A stretch of DNA of 64,000 nt from the NCBI RefSeq assembly GCF_044761985.1, contig NZ_JBIWDK010000003.1, positions 186,001-250,000 of the forward strand. The letters are read 5' to 3'. Numbering within the stretch: position 1 is the stretch's first letter; every line of letters begins with the position of its first letter. This DNA comes from Peribacillus sp044761985. GTDB taxonomy: Bacteria > Bacillota > Bacilli > Bacillales > DSM-1321. Under the pieces are notes generated by a model that saw nothing but the letters and a program-made list of their open reading frames with translations, was not told where the DNA came from and ran no database searches. Shown here one piece after another: positions 42,659 to 52,225 of the stretch. A program made the translations under genes and the position numbers.

Positions 42659-44022
42659 TTCTGTGTACCAATCGTTTGTGAAATCGTCTGTTCGGTAAGA
42701 TAAATGGCATAATCAAGGCTGAGCTTCCTGGTTAAAAGTTCAAATTCCTTTAACTTTGGATGGGAAAAGATAGAACGGCCTGGTTTAGAATTAGCTTCGA
42801 ACATCCATACTTGCCCTTTTTTATCCAATCCGAAATCGAAGCCGATTTCTCCTATGATGCCATCTAGGTGCTCCTCGATGCTTTCACTTAATATAAGAGC
42901 GGCTTCTGATAGCTTTTCCTCGATCCGTTTAGCTTCTTCGTCATCTCCGTATAGTTCGGCAACCGTCTTGATGACCCCGCCGCTTTTAATATGGGTCGTC
43001 ACACTGCCAGCCCCGGAAACTTTTGCGGCGATGGCCGTCACTTGCCAAACCCCATTGCTGTCCTTGTTCGTATGGACCCTGAAATCCACTGGCCGCTTTG
43101 AAGAGCGGATTAACGGGATGCCTTGTTGAACGATCAGGTTCTCAAGCGGTCGATTATGAAATACATGTTTGAGGATGGATTCGAGTGTGGAGAACTTTTG
43201 TAATTTGTTTTCCTGTTCCTCATTTTTATACCGGCAATAGTAGACATTTTCATGCTTATCATACAGAATTTGATGAATGCCGAGGCCAAGGCTACCATGA
43301 ATGGGTTTGATATAGACTTGGCGATAATGCGACAGAAGCGTCTCGACGACGGATAGAGATTGAAAAGGGTAGGTCTCCGGTAAAAATGGCAAAGCCCGAT
43401 CATCCGCATTCAACCGTTCGTAAACATCCCATTTATTGAAGAAACCAGGATTGTACCAAGGAATCTTATATTCCTTTTGGAACTTTTGCTTCACTTCCTT
43501 TGGCCCCTCACGGTTTTCCGTCATTCGGTTGGGAAGCCGGTCATATACGACGTTGGGAAAAGGGAATTCGTTGATCTGCCAGTTTTCCTTCTCATATACA
43601 TATCCTTTAATCGTTTCTTGATCCCAATTGATGACATTCTCACCGAAAACAAAGGGGATACAACCGGTTGTTTGACTGAGAGAAAGTAATTTCGAAAAAA
43701 AGCCGGAACGTTCCCCAAGCGGTTTATTGGAAATGCCTGTGAAGCCTGATGAGAAAATTCCAATGAGCGGGCCGATATGAAGGCTCTTCCCGTATATAAA
43801 TAAATGAAGGGGAGTATCGATCTCGTTGAACATCAAAGAATCTGCAAGACTATTCGAGAGTACGATTGATTGCTTGATGGCTGGATTTGGCTTGACGGCT
43901 GCAGGGCAGGAATGCTGCCCAAAATAAATTAATTCGATATCCCCCAGTTCCCCAAGGTCAGACGGATAAAAAAGGACGTGGCCGGGGATGTTGGCAATCT
44001 CTGCAGGGTATGTCTTTCGCAT
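42655..44022 (-). CDS. yheD: YheD-like ATP-grasp spore coat-associated protein
   Basis: 455 residues, close to the 453 of B. subtilis YheD. The N-terminal domain (about 1-205) is longer than in paralogue 4, and the ATP-grasp has YIKPIHGSLGLGIHQI, VDFRVHTNKD, GEIGFDFGLDKKGQVWMFEANSKPG. Full metal and ATP motifs indicate an active enzyme. Starts three bases after the stop of the YheC-like gene, so translation is probably coupled. Confidence 0.87.
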   Translation of the reverse strand: MRKTYPAEIANIPGHVLFYPSDLGELGDIELIYFGQHSCPAAVKPNPAIKQSIVLSNSLADSLMFNEIDTPLHLFIYGKSLHIGPLIGIFSSGFTGISNKPLGERSGFFSKLLSLSQTTGCIPFVFGENVINWDQETIKGYVYEKENWQINEFPFPNVVYDRLPNRMTENREGPKEVKQKFQKEYKIPWYNPGFFNKWDVYERLNADDRALPFLPETYPFQSLSVVETLLSHYRQVYIKPIHGSLGLGIHQILYDKHENVYYCRYKNEEQENKLQKFSTLESILKHVFHNRPLENLIVQQGIPLIRSSKRPVDFRVHTNKDSNGVWQVTAIAAKVSGAGSVTTHIKSGGVIKTVAELYGDDEEAKRIEEKLSEAALILSESIEEHLDGIIGEIGFDFGLDKKGQVWMFEANSKPGRSIFSHPKLKEFELLTRKLSLDYAIYLTEQTISQTIGTQK

Positions 44023-44025
44023 GGG

Positions 44026-45129
44026 TCATTCACCTGCTTTCAGAAGATGTTCGGATAAATATTGGCAATATTTGAACGGGGCTTGATAAATTTCTTTCAT
44101 GGACTCTGGTTGGAGTGTTTGGATGATTTTTCTTCCGGGCTTGGAGTTAATGTCCAAGATCCAAATTTTCCCCGCCTTATCGATGCCTAAATCGATTCCA
44201 AGTTCGAATAGCCTTTGAAAAGCGCCTTCCGTCTCCACAGGGAGAGTCCGGAGGATATGCTGGATGGTTTGTTCGACGGTTACCGGGATGGAATCAGGAT
44301 TCTTTTTCATGAAGTCTTCAAGCGATAAGGCCTCTCCGCCAGTCGTCAGATTGGAAGTGATATGATCTTGTTTCCCAAGACGAATGCCCCGCCCCCGTTC
44401 CAGCCACTGGTTTTTTTCGTTTTTCTGAAGCAAAATCCGTAAGTCGAATGGTTCGTTCTTCTGGTTGCTCAATTCTAAATAAGGTTGACATAGGTAACTA
44501 TAGCGAGTTAATAAGTGCTGTAGCCATTTATTCAGTTGCGATTTTGATTCGAATTGGCGGTCATATTTCGTTCCTTTTTTGGTCATGGACACGGTTGTGC
44601 CTTCCTTAGTTTTCGTCAGAAGGTAAATGCCAAGACCGCCTGATCCAAACTCGGGCTTAATGATGATTTTTTCCAGGCGTTCCATGTGCTCGATTATTTG
44701 CTCAGGTGTCGTGACCCGCTCCGTCTCTGGGAAAAAGGCTTGAAGCAGGGGATTGGTTTTCAATGTTCGGTAAACATCCCATTTGCCAGGGAGGCCAAGC
44801 CCAAGAAAATTCGAGTTTTCTTTTAACCAATTTATTTTCTCACGTATATCATTGTGCTCACGGGAAATGCCATGAAAACAACGGTCATATACAAAATCAG
44901 GAAGGTCAAGTGAAGCAGGAAGCCAAACTTCTTTTTCCCCATCAAAGCGCTCGCCCTTGATTTTCTTCGAATCAACGTCCATATTTTCCGGTACGAACTT
45001 ACAAACATTCATGCCAAGGGTTTTAGCCGTCTTGGCTAGCTCGGTGAAATAATGATTTTCTTGTGTATCTTTCGTGGACATTAGCCCTATTAACACGTGC
45101 CAGCAACTCCTTTTATGGATGGTCTTCAC
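44026..45129 (-). CDS. yheC: YheC-like ATP-grasp spore coat-associated protein
   Basis: 367 residues, close to the 363 of YheC, lacking the long N-terminal beta domain. Motifs: IIKPEFGSGGLGIYLL, DLRILLQKNEK, FELGIDLGIDKAGKIWILDINSKPG. Order relative to YheD agrees with B. subtilis. Overlaps the upstream paralogue's end by four bases. Confidence 0.87.
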   Translation of the reverse strand: MKTIHKRSCWHVLIGLMSTKDTQENHYFTELAKTAKTLGMNVCKFVPENMDVDSKKIKGERFDGEKEVWLPASLDLPDFVYDRCFHGISREHNDIREKINWLKENSNFLGLGLPGKWDVYRTLKTNPLLQAFFPETERVTTPEQIIEHMERLEKIIIKPEFGSGGLGIYLLTKTKEGTTVSMTKKGTKYDRQFESKSQLNKWLQHLLTRYSYLCQPYLELSNQKNEPFDLRILLQKNEKNQWLERGRGIRLGKQDHITSNLTTGGEALSLEDFMKKNPDSIPVTVEQTIQHILRTLPVETEGAFQRLFELGIDLGIDKAGKIWILDINSKPGRKIIQTLQPESMKEIYQAPFKYCQYLSEHLLKAGE

Positions 45130-46475
45130 TCATTTATCGCATACATAAACTCAATAATCGACTTTACAGATGGCCGGAATGTTTCATAGGTACCTTGGAA
45201 TTTTTTTGAGGGCTTCGAATTCACTTCTATGATCCAAGGATGCTTGTTACTATCAAGGGCTAAATCGATACCCAGCTCCCCGAATAATTCCGGATGGTTG
45301 TCATCAAGCGCAACTGCCGTCTTCTTGGCTAAACGGATGAGGCTTTGATATAAACGTTTGGCTTCTTGGTGATCCACGATCTCTTTTAAAAAGTCGAAAC
45401 CGTTCTTCATGACACCACCTTGTGCGAGGTTGGAAACGATATTTCCCGAATCCCCGATTCGTGCAACCATGGAGGTGACCTTCCATTGATGCTGTCCGTT
45501 TTTATGAAGCAGGATGCGGAAATCCACTAATTTCTGATCGATCTCGAATAAGGAAATCCCCTTTTGAAGGATGTAAGCTTGATTCCGGCAAAACTTTTTC
45601 AAGGCTGAGAATAATTTCTCCTTCGTTTCGATAGTATGGATATTGTTTTCTGTTCCGGCATGCTCGATTACCCATCTGCCCGATGATTCGGTCAGCTTGC
45701 AGATATTCCGCCCCTGACTGCCTGTCGAGGGCTTTAGATAGCTTACTGGATGCTTATCTAAAAATGTCATGAAGGGTTCCTGTTCATTAAACATCACCGT
45801 CTCGGGTAAATGTGGAAGCAGGATATAATCTGAGAGCAGAAGCTCATGCACATCATGCTTGGAAAGGAACCGCCCGTTGAACATGGGAATGGCAAGGGAT
45901 TTCAATTCCGTCGAAAAGTTTTCGAATAGTGGTGTTCCTTCCACCTTCCGGGAGTGGATCCGATTGTAAAACACATCAGGAATGGGGAGCTCAAGGGTCT
46001 CCCACCCATTCGCCCCTGGCCAATATCCTGTAAGGATCCCGTCCGCAAGTGGCTGTGGTTTTGCCAAAAAGAAAGGAAAGCCTTTTTGATTACAATAGGC
46101 TATCATCTCCTGATAAAATGGTTCCATTTCACCGAATGTGCCGCTCTGCAAGGGCCCCTGGTTAATGAGGACGGCAAGGAAAGGCGCTATTTGCAACGTT
46201 CTCTCCTCTGCATGAAAGGAAACGGAGACCGGCCCCGAGAAGGGAGGCAGAGATAAGAATTGGTTCGTATCATGTGAGATCTTTATGGTGGATTCCGGTG
46301 AGGCGAATGTTTGGACAAGTACCGGGACAGAACGCCGTCCGGCAATGAGAGTAAGAGGTTCTCCATATTGAAGGTCCCATTCCTGAAATAGTTTTTCTTC
46401 GACAAACAACAGTGCCTTCTTTCTTGTAGCAGCTGAATTTACCGTAATAAAAACTTTTTGGTATTTCAAGGTCAT
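45126..46475 (-). CDS. YheC/YheD family ATP-grasp protein (paralogue 1)
   Basis: 449 residues, first gene of the four-gene run. The N-terminal domain (MTLKYQKVFITVNSAATRKK..) resembles the YheD front. ATP-grasp motifs: YLKPSTGSQGRNICKL, where Arg-Asn replaces the usual Gly of GxGI, then VDFRILLHKNG, GELGIDLALDSNKHPWIIEVNSKPS. The altered ATP loop may lower or change activity. Divergent from yheB with 138 bases between start codons, where the operon promoter must lie. Confidence 0.85.
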   Translation of the reverse strand: MTLKYQKVFITVNSAATRKKALLFVEEKLFQEWDLQYGEPLTLIAGRRSVPVLVQTFASPESTIKISHDTNQFLSLPPFSGPVSVSFHAEERTLQIAPFLAVLINQGPLQSGTFGEMEPFYQEMIAYCNQKGFPFFLAKPQPLADGILTGYWPGANGWETLELPIPDVFYNRIHSRKVEGTPLFENFSTELKSLAIPMFNGRFLSKHDVHELLLSDYILLPHLPETVMFNEQEPFMTFLDKHPVSYLKPSTGSQGRNICKLTESSGRWVIEHAGTENNIHTIETKEKLFSALKKFCRNQAYILQKGISLFEIDQKLVDFRILLHKNGQHQWKVTSMVARIGDSGNIVSNLAQGGVMKNGFDFLKEIVDHQEAKRLYQSLIRLAKKTAVALDDNHPELFGELGIDLALDSNKHPWIIEVNSKPSKKFQGTYETFRPSVKSIIEFMYAINE

Positions 46476-46613
46476 AATAATTCCCCGTTTGCACTAAGTT
46501 TGATATCCTTTTATAATTAAATGATGGGCAAAAGTGGATATCACATTCTATGTTTTTCAAAGTAGAACGTGTCATATAGCCCCTATTTCAAGCAATAAAA
46601 GGAGAAAAACATC

Positions 46614-47753
46614 ATGGATGAGTTGTGGGTAAAAATACTGTTTATGGTCGTTGTCGGTGCAGTCATAGGAGGGTTCACCAATTTATTGGCAATCCGCATG
46701 CTGTTCAGACCCTATAAGCCCATATTTATTTTTGGAAAGCAGGTGCCGTTGACACCGGGTTTAATTCCGAAGCGGCAGGATGAGTTAGCCAAGCAGTTAG
46801 GGAAATTGGTCGTCGAACATTTAATCACACCCGAGAGCATTCAAAGTAAGGTTATCAATGATGCCTCTATAAAGAATATGAAGATTTTCGTACAGTCAGA
46901 AGTGAAGAAGGCGTTGTCCACGGAAAAAAGTACGGCACAACTGTTGGACCAATTGGGGATGAAGAATTCTTCCCTGACAATGGAACAGCGTTTACAGACA
47001 TTCGTCCTTGGTAAATACGAAACATGGGCAGCGGAAAACCGAGGAAAGAGTCTACAAGACATCATTCCTTTGAATATCCAGCAAAAAGCGGTGAAATCAA
47101 TCCCGGACATTTCGAAATATATCGTAACGAAGGGGAAAGAATACTTCAACAGTGCCGATGGCAAGGGACGACTCGAAGAAATGCTTGATGATTTTTTCAA
47201 AGAGCGAGGAAAAATGATTAACTTGATTCAAATGTTTATCGGAAATGAAAAGTTAATCGATAAGATTCAGCCTGAGATCATTAAATTCTTTGATCAATCC
47301 CGGACAGTCGACTTATTATCGGTCATGATGGAAAAAGAGTTGAGAAACCTTGAAAAATGGGATATGGAGAAAGTGGAAGGGTTAATTGGAAAAGACACGA
47401 TCCGCACGCTGATTACAGAAAAAACGGGAGAATGGATTCCGGTCGCTTCCATCATGGAAAAACCGGTTCGTGAACTGACGGCTAGTTTTGCGGATACCAT
47501 CGTCAACAAAGGCGTTCCGATTTTTGTTGAAAAAGCCGCGGACTATTTAATTGTCCATTTCCAGCCACTCTTCCAACGACTGCATTTGGATGATATCGTG
47601 GAGGAACAGGTATCTTCCTTTTCCGTTTCACGATTGGAGCAAATGGTTGTCTCCATCACTAAGAAGGAATTATCGATGATCACATATCTAGGTGCCCTGC
47701 TTGGTGGGATCATCGGTCTATTCCAAGGATTTGTGACCGTTTTATTAGGATGA
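46614..47753 (+). CDS. yheB: YheB-like DUF445 membrane protein
   Basis: 379 residues. A helix at each end (about 6-26 with VVVGAVIGGFTNLLAIRMLFRPY, and 352-377) brackets a long helical, coiled-coil-prone soluble domain, the DUF445 layout. Signature PLTPGLIPKRQDELAKQLGKLVVEHLI. Function unknown; the topology suggests a membrane-anchored tether. AAAGGAG before the ATG. Pairs with yheA downstream as in B. subtilis. Confidence 0.9.
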   Translation: MDELWVKILFMVVVGAVIGGFTNLLAIRMLFRPYKPIFIFGKQVPLTPGLIPKRQDELAKQLGKLVVEHLITPESIQSKVINDASIKNMKIFVQSEVKKALSTEKSTAQLLDQLGMKNSSLTMEQRLQTFVLGKYETWAAENRGKSLQDIIPLNIQQKAVKSIPDISKYIVTKGKEYFNSADGKGRLEEMLDDFFKERGKMINLIQMFIGNEKLIDKIQPEIIKFFDQSRTVDLLSVMMEKELRNLEKWDMEKVEGLIGKDTIRTLITEKTGEWIPVASIMEKPVRELTASFADTIVNKGVPIFVEKAADYLIVHFQPLFQRLHLDDIVEEQVSSFSVSRLEQMVVSITKKELSMITYLGALLGGIIGLFQGFVTVLLG

Positions 47754-47828
47754 CGTGTAATTAGTAAAGGGATTTGTTATAGTGGGAAAGGTGTAGGAAT
47801 ACAATGATTACCGGGAGGGGAAAATTTT

Positions 47829-48182
47829 ATGAGTAACGTGTATGATGCAGCATATGAAATGGAAAAAGCGATTCGATCAAGCAATGAATATGCAGACTTG
47901 CAACGGTTATATGATTTAGTCAATTCAGACCCAGCTACGAAAGGGATGTTCGAAAACTTCCGTAACTTGCAGATGACATTGCAACAAAAGCAAATGATGG
48001 GGCAGGAAATTGATCCCGAAGAAGTGGCACAAGCTCAAAAAACTGTGCAACTTGTTCAACAGAACCCAACGATTTCTCAATTGATGGAAGCGGAACAACG
48101 GATGAGCATGGTCATTGCCGACCTTAACAAAATCATCATGAAGCCACTAGAAGATTTATACGGCCCAGCTGAACAGCAATAA
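47829..48182 (+). CDS. yheA: YheA/YlbF family (UPF0342) protein
   Basis: 117 residues, almost entirely helical: YDAAYEMEKAIRSSNEYADLQRLYDLVNSDPATKGMFENFRNLQMTLQQKQMMGQEIDPEEV. Com_YlbF superfamily; the YlbF-YmcA-YaaT relatives modulate RNase Y. YheA itself has no established role. AGGGGA precedes the ATG; a strong terminator follows. Confidence 0.9.
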   Translation: MSNVYDAAYEMEKAIRSSNEYADLQRLYDLVNSDPATKGMFENFRNLQMTLQQKQMMGQEIDPEEVAQAQKTVQLVQQNPTISQLMEAEQRMSMVIADLNKIIMKPLEDLYGPAEQQ

Positions 48183-48190
48183 TACCAAAA

Positions 48191-48222
48191 AAACTCCTTT
48201 GCCTTATGGCGAAGGAGTTTTT
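48191..48222 (+). terminator. terminator of yheBA
   Basis: AAACTCCTTtGCC/GGCGAAGGAGTTT hairpin with a T-rich tail of seven. Confidence 0.9.
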
Positions 48223-48311
48223 TTGAAAAAGAAAGACAAACTGATCCTGTTCTACTCTACAAATTTTAGTCATAAATTTGAAAGAGGATATTACAGATGG
48301 GGGAGATCTAC

Positions 48312-49178
48312 ATGGTATATCGTCTATTAGCGGTTAACATTGATGGAACATTGCTTCAGTCCAATGGCCGTTTAAATAAATCGACCAAAGAGGCCATTGA
48401 GTATGTTCACGATAAGGGTGTCCATGTTGCACTTGTAACGTCAAGAAACTACCATTCTGCCAAAAAAGTGGCCAAAGCCCTAAAAATAAATCCAATGATT
48501 GTTGCCCAACACGGAGCTTTTGTCGGTGCATCCATCGAGAAACCCATCATGGTAAAAAGAATGTCAGAAGAATTGACCGTGGAACTCGTGCAAATGCTGG
48601 AGAAGACCAATTCCCAAATAATGCTCCATCATGAAAAGTACTCCCTTGGCAATCGAGTTAATCTCCCGGAAAACTTACTCGGTAAAACGGTCATGTATAC
48701 GAATGACCAAAACATTTATGCCCAAAACTATGTGGATGACATAAGCGAAGAGCTTATGGATCATCCTATGTCCCCGACAAAAGTTGATATCATATTTACT
48801 GAGCAGAAAGATCAAGTGGAAATGCACAAACTGGTAAAAGACATGTTTCCGGAAGTTGAAGTGACTACAAATCCTGGGCACAGGCTGACAATCGTTCCGA
48901 GAGGTGTTTCAAAATGGAGTGGCGTTTTGTATTTAGCGGATCATTTAGGCGTGAAGCGGACCGAAATCGTATCGATTGGGGACGGACTGGATGATATAGA
49001 GATGATCGCGGGATCAGGTTTGGGTGTTGCCATGGGAAATGCGGACCCTGAAGTCAAAAAAGCTGCCAAATGGGTCACCCGCTCGAACGATGATGACGGG
49101 ATTGCCTATATGTTGAAAGAGTTCTTCCGCAAGCAGCACCCGATTGGATTCTTACAGAAGATGAATATGCTCAAGTGA
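48312..49178 (+). CDS. yhaX: YhaX-like HAD-IIB protein lacking the catalytic Asp
   Basis: 288 residues, the same as B. subtilis YhaX. Cof-type HAD fold: motif I reads AVNIDGTLL, with Asn where the phosphoryl-accepting Asp should stand. Motif II is ALVTSRNY, the conserved Lys lies near PRGVSKWSG, and motif IV is GDGLDDIEMIAGSGLGVAMGNA. Without the nucleophile, classic phosphatase activity is unlikely. From memory B. subtilis YhaX also has Asn here, and it is sporulation-expressed. The frame opens at 48297, but GGGGGAG sits seven bases before the ATG at 48312. Confidence 0.87.
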   Translation: MVYRLLAVNIDGTLLQSNGRLNKSTKEAIEYVHDKGVHVALVTSRNYHSAKKVAKALKINPMIVAQHGAFVGASIEKPIMVKRMSEELTVELVQMLEKTNSQIMLHHEKYSLGNRVNLPENLLGKTVMYTNDQNIYAQNYVDDISEELMDHPMSPTKVDIIFTEQKDQVEMHKLVKDMFPEVEVTTNPGHRLTIVPRGVSKWSGVLYLADHLGVKRTEIVSIGDGLDDIEMIAGSGLGVAMGNADPEVKKAAKWVTRSNDDDGIAYMLKEFFRKQHPIGFLQKMNMLK

Positions 49179-49189
49179 AAGATGCTGCT

Positions 49190-49217
49190 CCCTTCCATCA
49201 TGGAGGGTTCTTTTTTT
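49190..49217 (+). terminator. terminator of yhaX
   Basis: CCCTtCCA/TGGAGGG stem, then TTC and seven T. Confidence 0.75.
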
Positions 49218-49299
49218 GTTGATCAGGTTTATCTTTCCAATAAATAATTTCGTTCATTATCCGTAAACTAAGTAAATCCCTAAGGAAAGGAAGAATGTA

Positions 49300-49548
49300 A
49301 TGGACGTTATTAATGCAAAAGAAGTACAAGTTGGCGATGAGGTGTTTGTCATTTATAATAATCCGCACGTTCCCTCAGTTTCAAACGTAAGGGCTGCAGA
49401 AATTGTGCAGCATCCGAAAGATCCTAATGCAGTCGCTTTATTCCTGAACGATACCTTTCATACGATTGAAGATGATGATGCATTATTTTCATCAGAAGCG
49501 GCTGCGGAACAAGCCTATAGTAATTTCATTAATGATCAATTGACATGA
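49300..49548 (+). CDS. SplA-like / YhzC-like small protein
   Basis: 82 residues: VGDEVFVIYNNPHVPSVSNVRAAEIVQHPKDPNAVALFLNDTFHTI..EEAAEQAY-like end. This resembles the TRAP-like SplA family of Bacillus, whose founder represses spore photoproduct lyase. No splB gene lies adjacent, so regulation of splB is not implied. GGAAAGGAAG upstream of the ATG. Confidence 0.6.
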   Translation: MDVINAKEVQVGDEVFVIYNNPHVPSVSNVRAAEIVQHPKDPNAVALFLNDTFHTIEDDDALFSSEAAAEQAYSNFINDQLT

Positions 49549-49556
49549 GAAAAGTA

Positions 49557-49588
49557 AGAAGCCCCCGCTTAGGATAGCGGGGGCTTCT
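49557..49588. terminator. GC-rich bidirectional hairpin
   Basis: AGAAGCCCCCGCT/AGCGGGGGCTTCT, a perfect 13-base-pair stem between converging genes; T runs are short. Confidence 0.75.
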
Positions 49589-49595
49589 GTTTATG

Positions 49596-50054
49596 TCATT
49601 TTGCAGCGTGAATCACACGTAGCATCGCATGAATTTGGCCCATATGGTAAGTTTCATGGAAGAGGGCAAGGTTCACCATTTCCCCATATGTTTCGAACCC
49701 TTTGAATGGTTCTTCGAGTTTTTCGGCCAAACGCTCTTCAGGAATGGCAAGAAGACGATCAAGCTGTTCTTTAAATTGCTCAATTAATACTTCAACAGAA
49801 GGGACTTCATCCGTCCAATCAGCAGGACTGGTTCCTTGAGCAAAGAATTCAGCGTAATTGGCGGGCAAGTTACCTGCTGTAGGATGGTCAAGCAAGAACT
49901 TTTCCGTTACAAATAATGTATGGCCAAGATGCCAGTGAATATTATTATTAAATCCTTCGGGTTGAATATCTGTCAGTTCAGGGGTAATCCGGTCGATGAC
50001 CCTCTCGAAGAACTTACCTCTAATTAGGGAAAAACGTTTTTGTAATGGGTTCAT
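49596..50054 (-). CDS. DinB-superfamily protein (copy 1)
   Basis: 152 residues, four-helix DinB/YfiT fold with the metal-binding His triad: HWHLGH near residue 46 and HETYHMGQIHAM near the end. Several DinB relatives are bacillithiol-dependent S-transferases (BstA-like); that role is a reasonable guess here. GAAGGAG precedes the ATG at 50054; the frame opens earlier at 50081. About half identical by eye to the copy at 52749. Confidence 0.85.
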   Translation of the reverse strand: MNPLQKRFSLIRGKFFERVIDRITPELTDIQPEGFNNNIHWHLGHTLFVTEKFLLDHPTAGNLPANYAEFFAQGTSPADWTDEVPSVEVLIEQFKEQLDRLLAIPEERLAEKLEEPFKGFETYGEMVNLALFHETYHMGQIHAMLRVIHAAK

Positions 50055-50258
50055 GTTAGTAGCTCCTTCTAGTTGTCGCAATAAAAACGTCCACCGCCAA
50101 CGACAATGGTACGCTTGTCAGCTTGTAATGAGATTTCAGTCTTTCTAATGATAATCTATTTATGAATTAAATCAAGTGATGCATTAGCGTGCTTTTCTTA
50201 TTTCTGATAAGAGGTGGGGCGCCGCGTTTTGTTATCGTGCATCAATATAAATGAAAAT

Positions 50259-50296
50259 ATCCCTATCAAGGCTCGGACGAAGCCTTGATAGGGATA
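50259..50296 (-). terminator. terminator of asnB
   Basis: A perfect 16-base-pair stem TATCCCTATCAAGGCT/AGCCTTGATAGGGATA, then TTTTCATTT on the minus strand. Confidence 0.8.
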
Positions 50297-50320
50297 GGTT
50301 GAATAGCTATGAATGAACGA

Positions 50321-52225
50321 TTAAGTAAGTACAACTTGTTTTTTGTTTTCTTGTTTCTCACCTAAATCGTTAAAATCATAAGCATTTTCTATATAAATTT
50401 GATGCCAAATCATAAATACAATGATGGTCCATAACTTCCTGCTATTATCCTTTTTGCCAGCGACATGTTCCTGCATCAAGTCAAAAATCGCTTTTTTATT
50501 TAAAAGATAATCTGTGGGGCTAGTACGAATCAAATTGTTGGCCCAATCATACATTTCATCCTTTAACCAATGGCGGATAGGCACAGGGAAGCCTAATTTC
50601 TTCCGATTTAATACATGGTCAGGGACGATCCCCTCGGCTGCTTTACGAAGTATATATTTAGTCGTATTGTTTTTGATCTTTTGCTCTGAATGAATCTTTG
50701 TCGCGACATTAAACACTTCTTTATCCAAGAAAGGAACGCGTAGTTCAAGAGAGTGAGCCATCGTCATTTTGTCGGCCTTCAACAGAATGTCTCCTTGCAG
50801 CCAAGTAAGAATATCTAAATGCTGCATTTTCGTAACGGCATCATATGATCTGGATTGATTGTAAATGGGATCAGTCACGGTCGTATAGCCCAAGTTTGGT
50901 TTATATTCCGAAAGCAATGATTTCTTTTCACTTTCTTCAAATATTTTTGCATTACCGATGTACCTCTCTTGCAAAGGGGTGACACCACGTTCAATGAAGT
51001 TTTTCCCCTTCACTCCATCCGGTAAAATCCTACTCATCACTTTTAACAGGTGTTTGATCGGATTCGGGATATGGTTGAACATTTTCAATGATTGAGGTTC
51101 CCTATAGATATTATAACCACCGAAAAGCTCGTCCGCCCCTTCACCGGATAATACCACTTTTACATGTTTTCTGGCTTCACGAGCCACGAAATATAAAGGG
51201 ACGGCCGCTGGGTCTGCCAGTGGGTCATCCATGTGCCAAATGATTTTAGGGAGTTCAGCAAGATATTCCTCAGGCGAAATGATATAGCTGATATTCTCTA
51301 GATTAAGGGCGTGGGCTGTTTCTTTCGCCACGTCGACTTCACTGAATCCATCCCGTTCAAAACCGACAGAGAACGTTTTTAGTTTGGGGTTGACCTCCTT
51401 GGCAAGGGAAACGATGATCGAAGAATCAATGCCTCCGGATAGGAACGATCCCACCGGTACATCACTTCGCATATGCACATTCACCGAATCTATTAAAACA
51501 TCACGAATTTCCTTGGAAAGTTGTGTTTCGGATAGGTCCATCGGTTTGAAAGTCGGTGCCCAATATCGGCTGATATTCATCTTGCCACCTGGCTTTTTCG
51601 TGAAGCAATGGCCTGGCGCTAGTTTTTTAATTTGGCTTGTCATCGTATCGGGTTCAGGTACATATTGAAAGCTAAGATAGTGCTGTAAGGAGTCGGAATC
51701 TATCTTTCCTTCCATCGCTAGAAGAATACTCTTCTTTTCTGAAGCAAAATAAGTTAATTCTTCTTGTTCTGAGTAAAAGAAGGGCTTGATGCCAAACTGA
51801 TCTCTGGCACCGAATATCGATTGCTCCACTTTATCCCAGATGACAAAAGCAAACATGCCTCTTAATTTGCTCACCATACGTTCCTTTTGGTCACTGAACA
51901 GGGCAATGATGACTTCTGTGTCCGATTCGGTAGTAAATTCATAACCTTTTTGGATTAGTTCTTCGCGTAATTCTATATAGTTATAGATTTCACCATTGAA
52001 GATGATCCAATACCGATCATTTTCATAAGAAAGGGGCTGGTGTCCACTTTCGATTCCTATGATACTGAGTCGTCTGAAACCAAAATTGACATACGCATCA
52101 TTATAATAACCTTCATCATCCGGACCTCTATGTGTAATAAGCGTATTCATTTTATTTATTTGATCTTTCATGTCTATATTCATTTGATTGGGTTTTTGAT
52201 GCATACAACCAACAAATCCACACAT
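50321..52225 (-). CDS. asnB: glutamine-hydrolysing asparagine synthetase AsnB
   Basis: 634 residues (B. subtilis AsnB has 632). The N-terminal class II amidotransferase starts at Cys2 (MCGFVGCMH), with THRGPDDEGY and FNGEIYNY. The synthetase domain has the pyrophosphate loop SGGIDSS and LSGEGADELFGGYN. It makes asparagine from aspartate, glutamine and ATP; the AsnB type has also been linked to peptidoglycan amidation in B. subtilis. A longer frame to 52237 exists, but Cys2 must follow the first Met, which fixes the start at 52225. Monocistronic. Confidence 0.95.
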   Translation of the reverse strand: MCGFVGCMHQKPNQMNIDMKDQINKMNTLITHRGPDDEGYYNDAYVNFGFRRLSIIGIESGHQPLSYENDRYWIIFNGEIYNYIELREELIQKGYEFTTESDTEVIIALFSDQKERMVSKLRGMFAFVIWDKVEQSIFGARDQFGIKPFFYSEQEELTYFASEKKSILLAMEGKIDSDSLQHYLSFQYVPEPDTMTSQIKKLAPGHCFTKKPGGKMNISRYWAPTFKPMDLSETQLSKEIRDVLIDSVNVHMRSDVPVGSFLSGGIDSSIIVSLAKEVNPKLKTFSVGFERDGFSEVDVAKETAHALNLENISYIISPEEYLAELPKIIWHMDDPLADPAAVPLYFVAREARKHVKVVLSGEGADELFGGYNIYREPQSLKMFNHIPNPIKHLLKVMSRILPDGVKGKNFIERGVTPLQERYIGNAKIFEESEKKSLLSEYKPNLGYTTVTDPIYNQSRSYDAVTKMQHLDILTWLQGDILLKADKMTMAHSLELRVPFLDKEVFNVATKIHSEQKIKNNTTKYILRKAAEGIVPDHVLNRKKLGFPVPIRHWLKDEMYDWANNLIRTSPTDYLLNKKAIFDLMQEHVAGKKDNSRKLWTIIVFMIWHQIYIENAYDFNDLGEKQENKKQVVLT

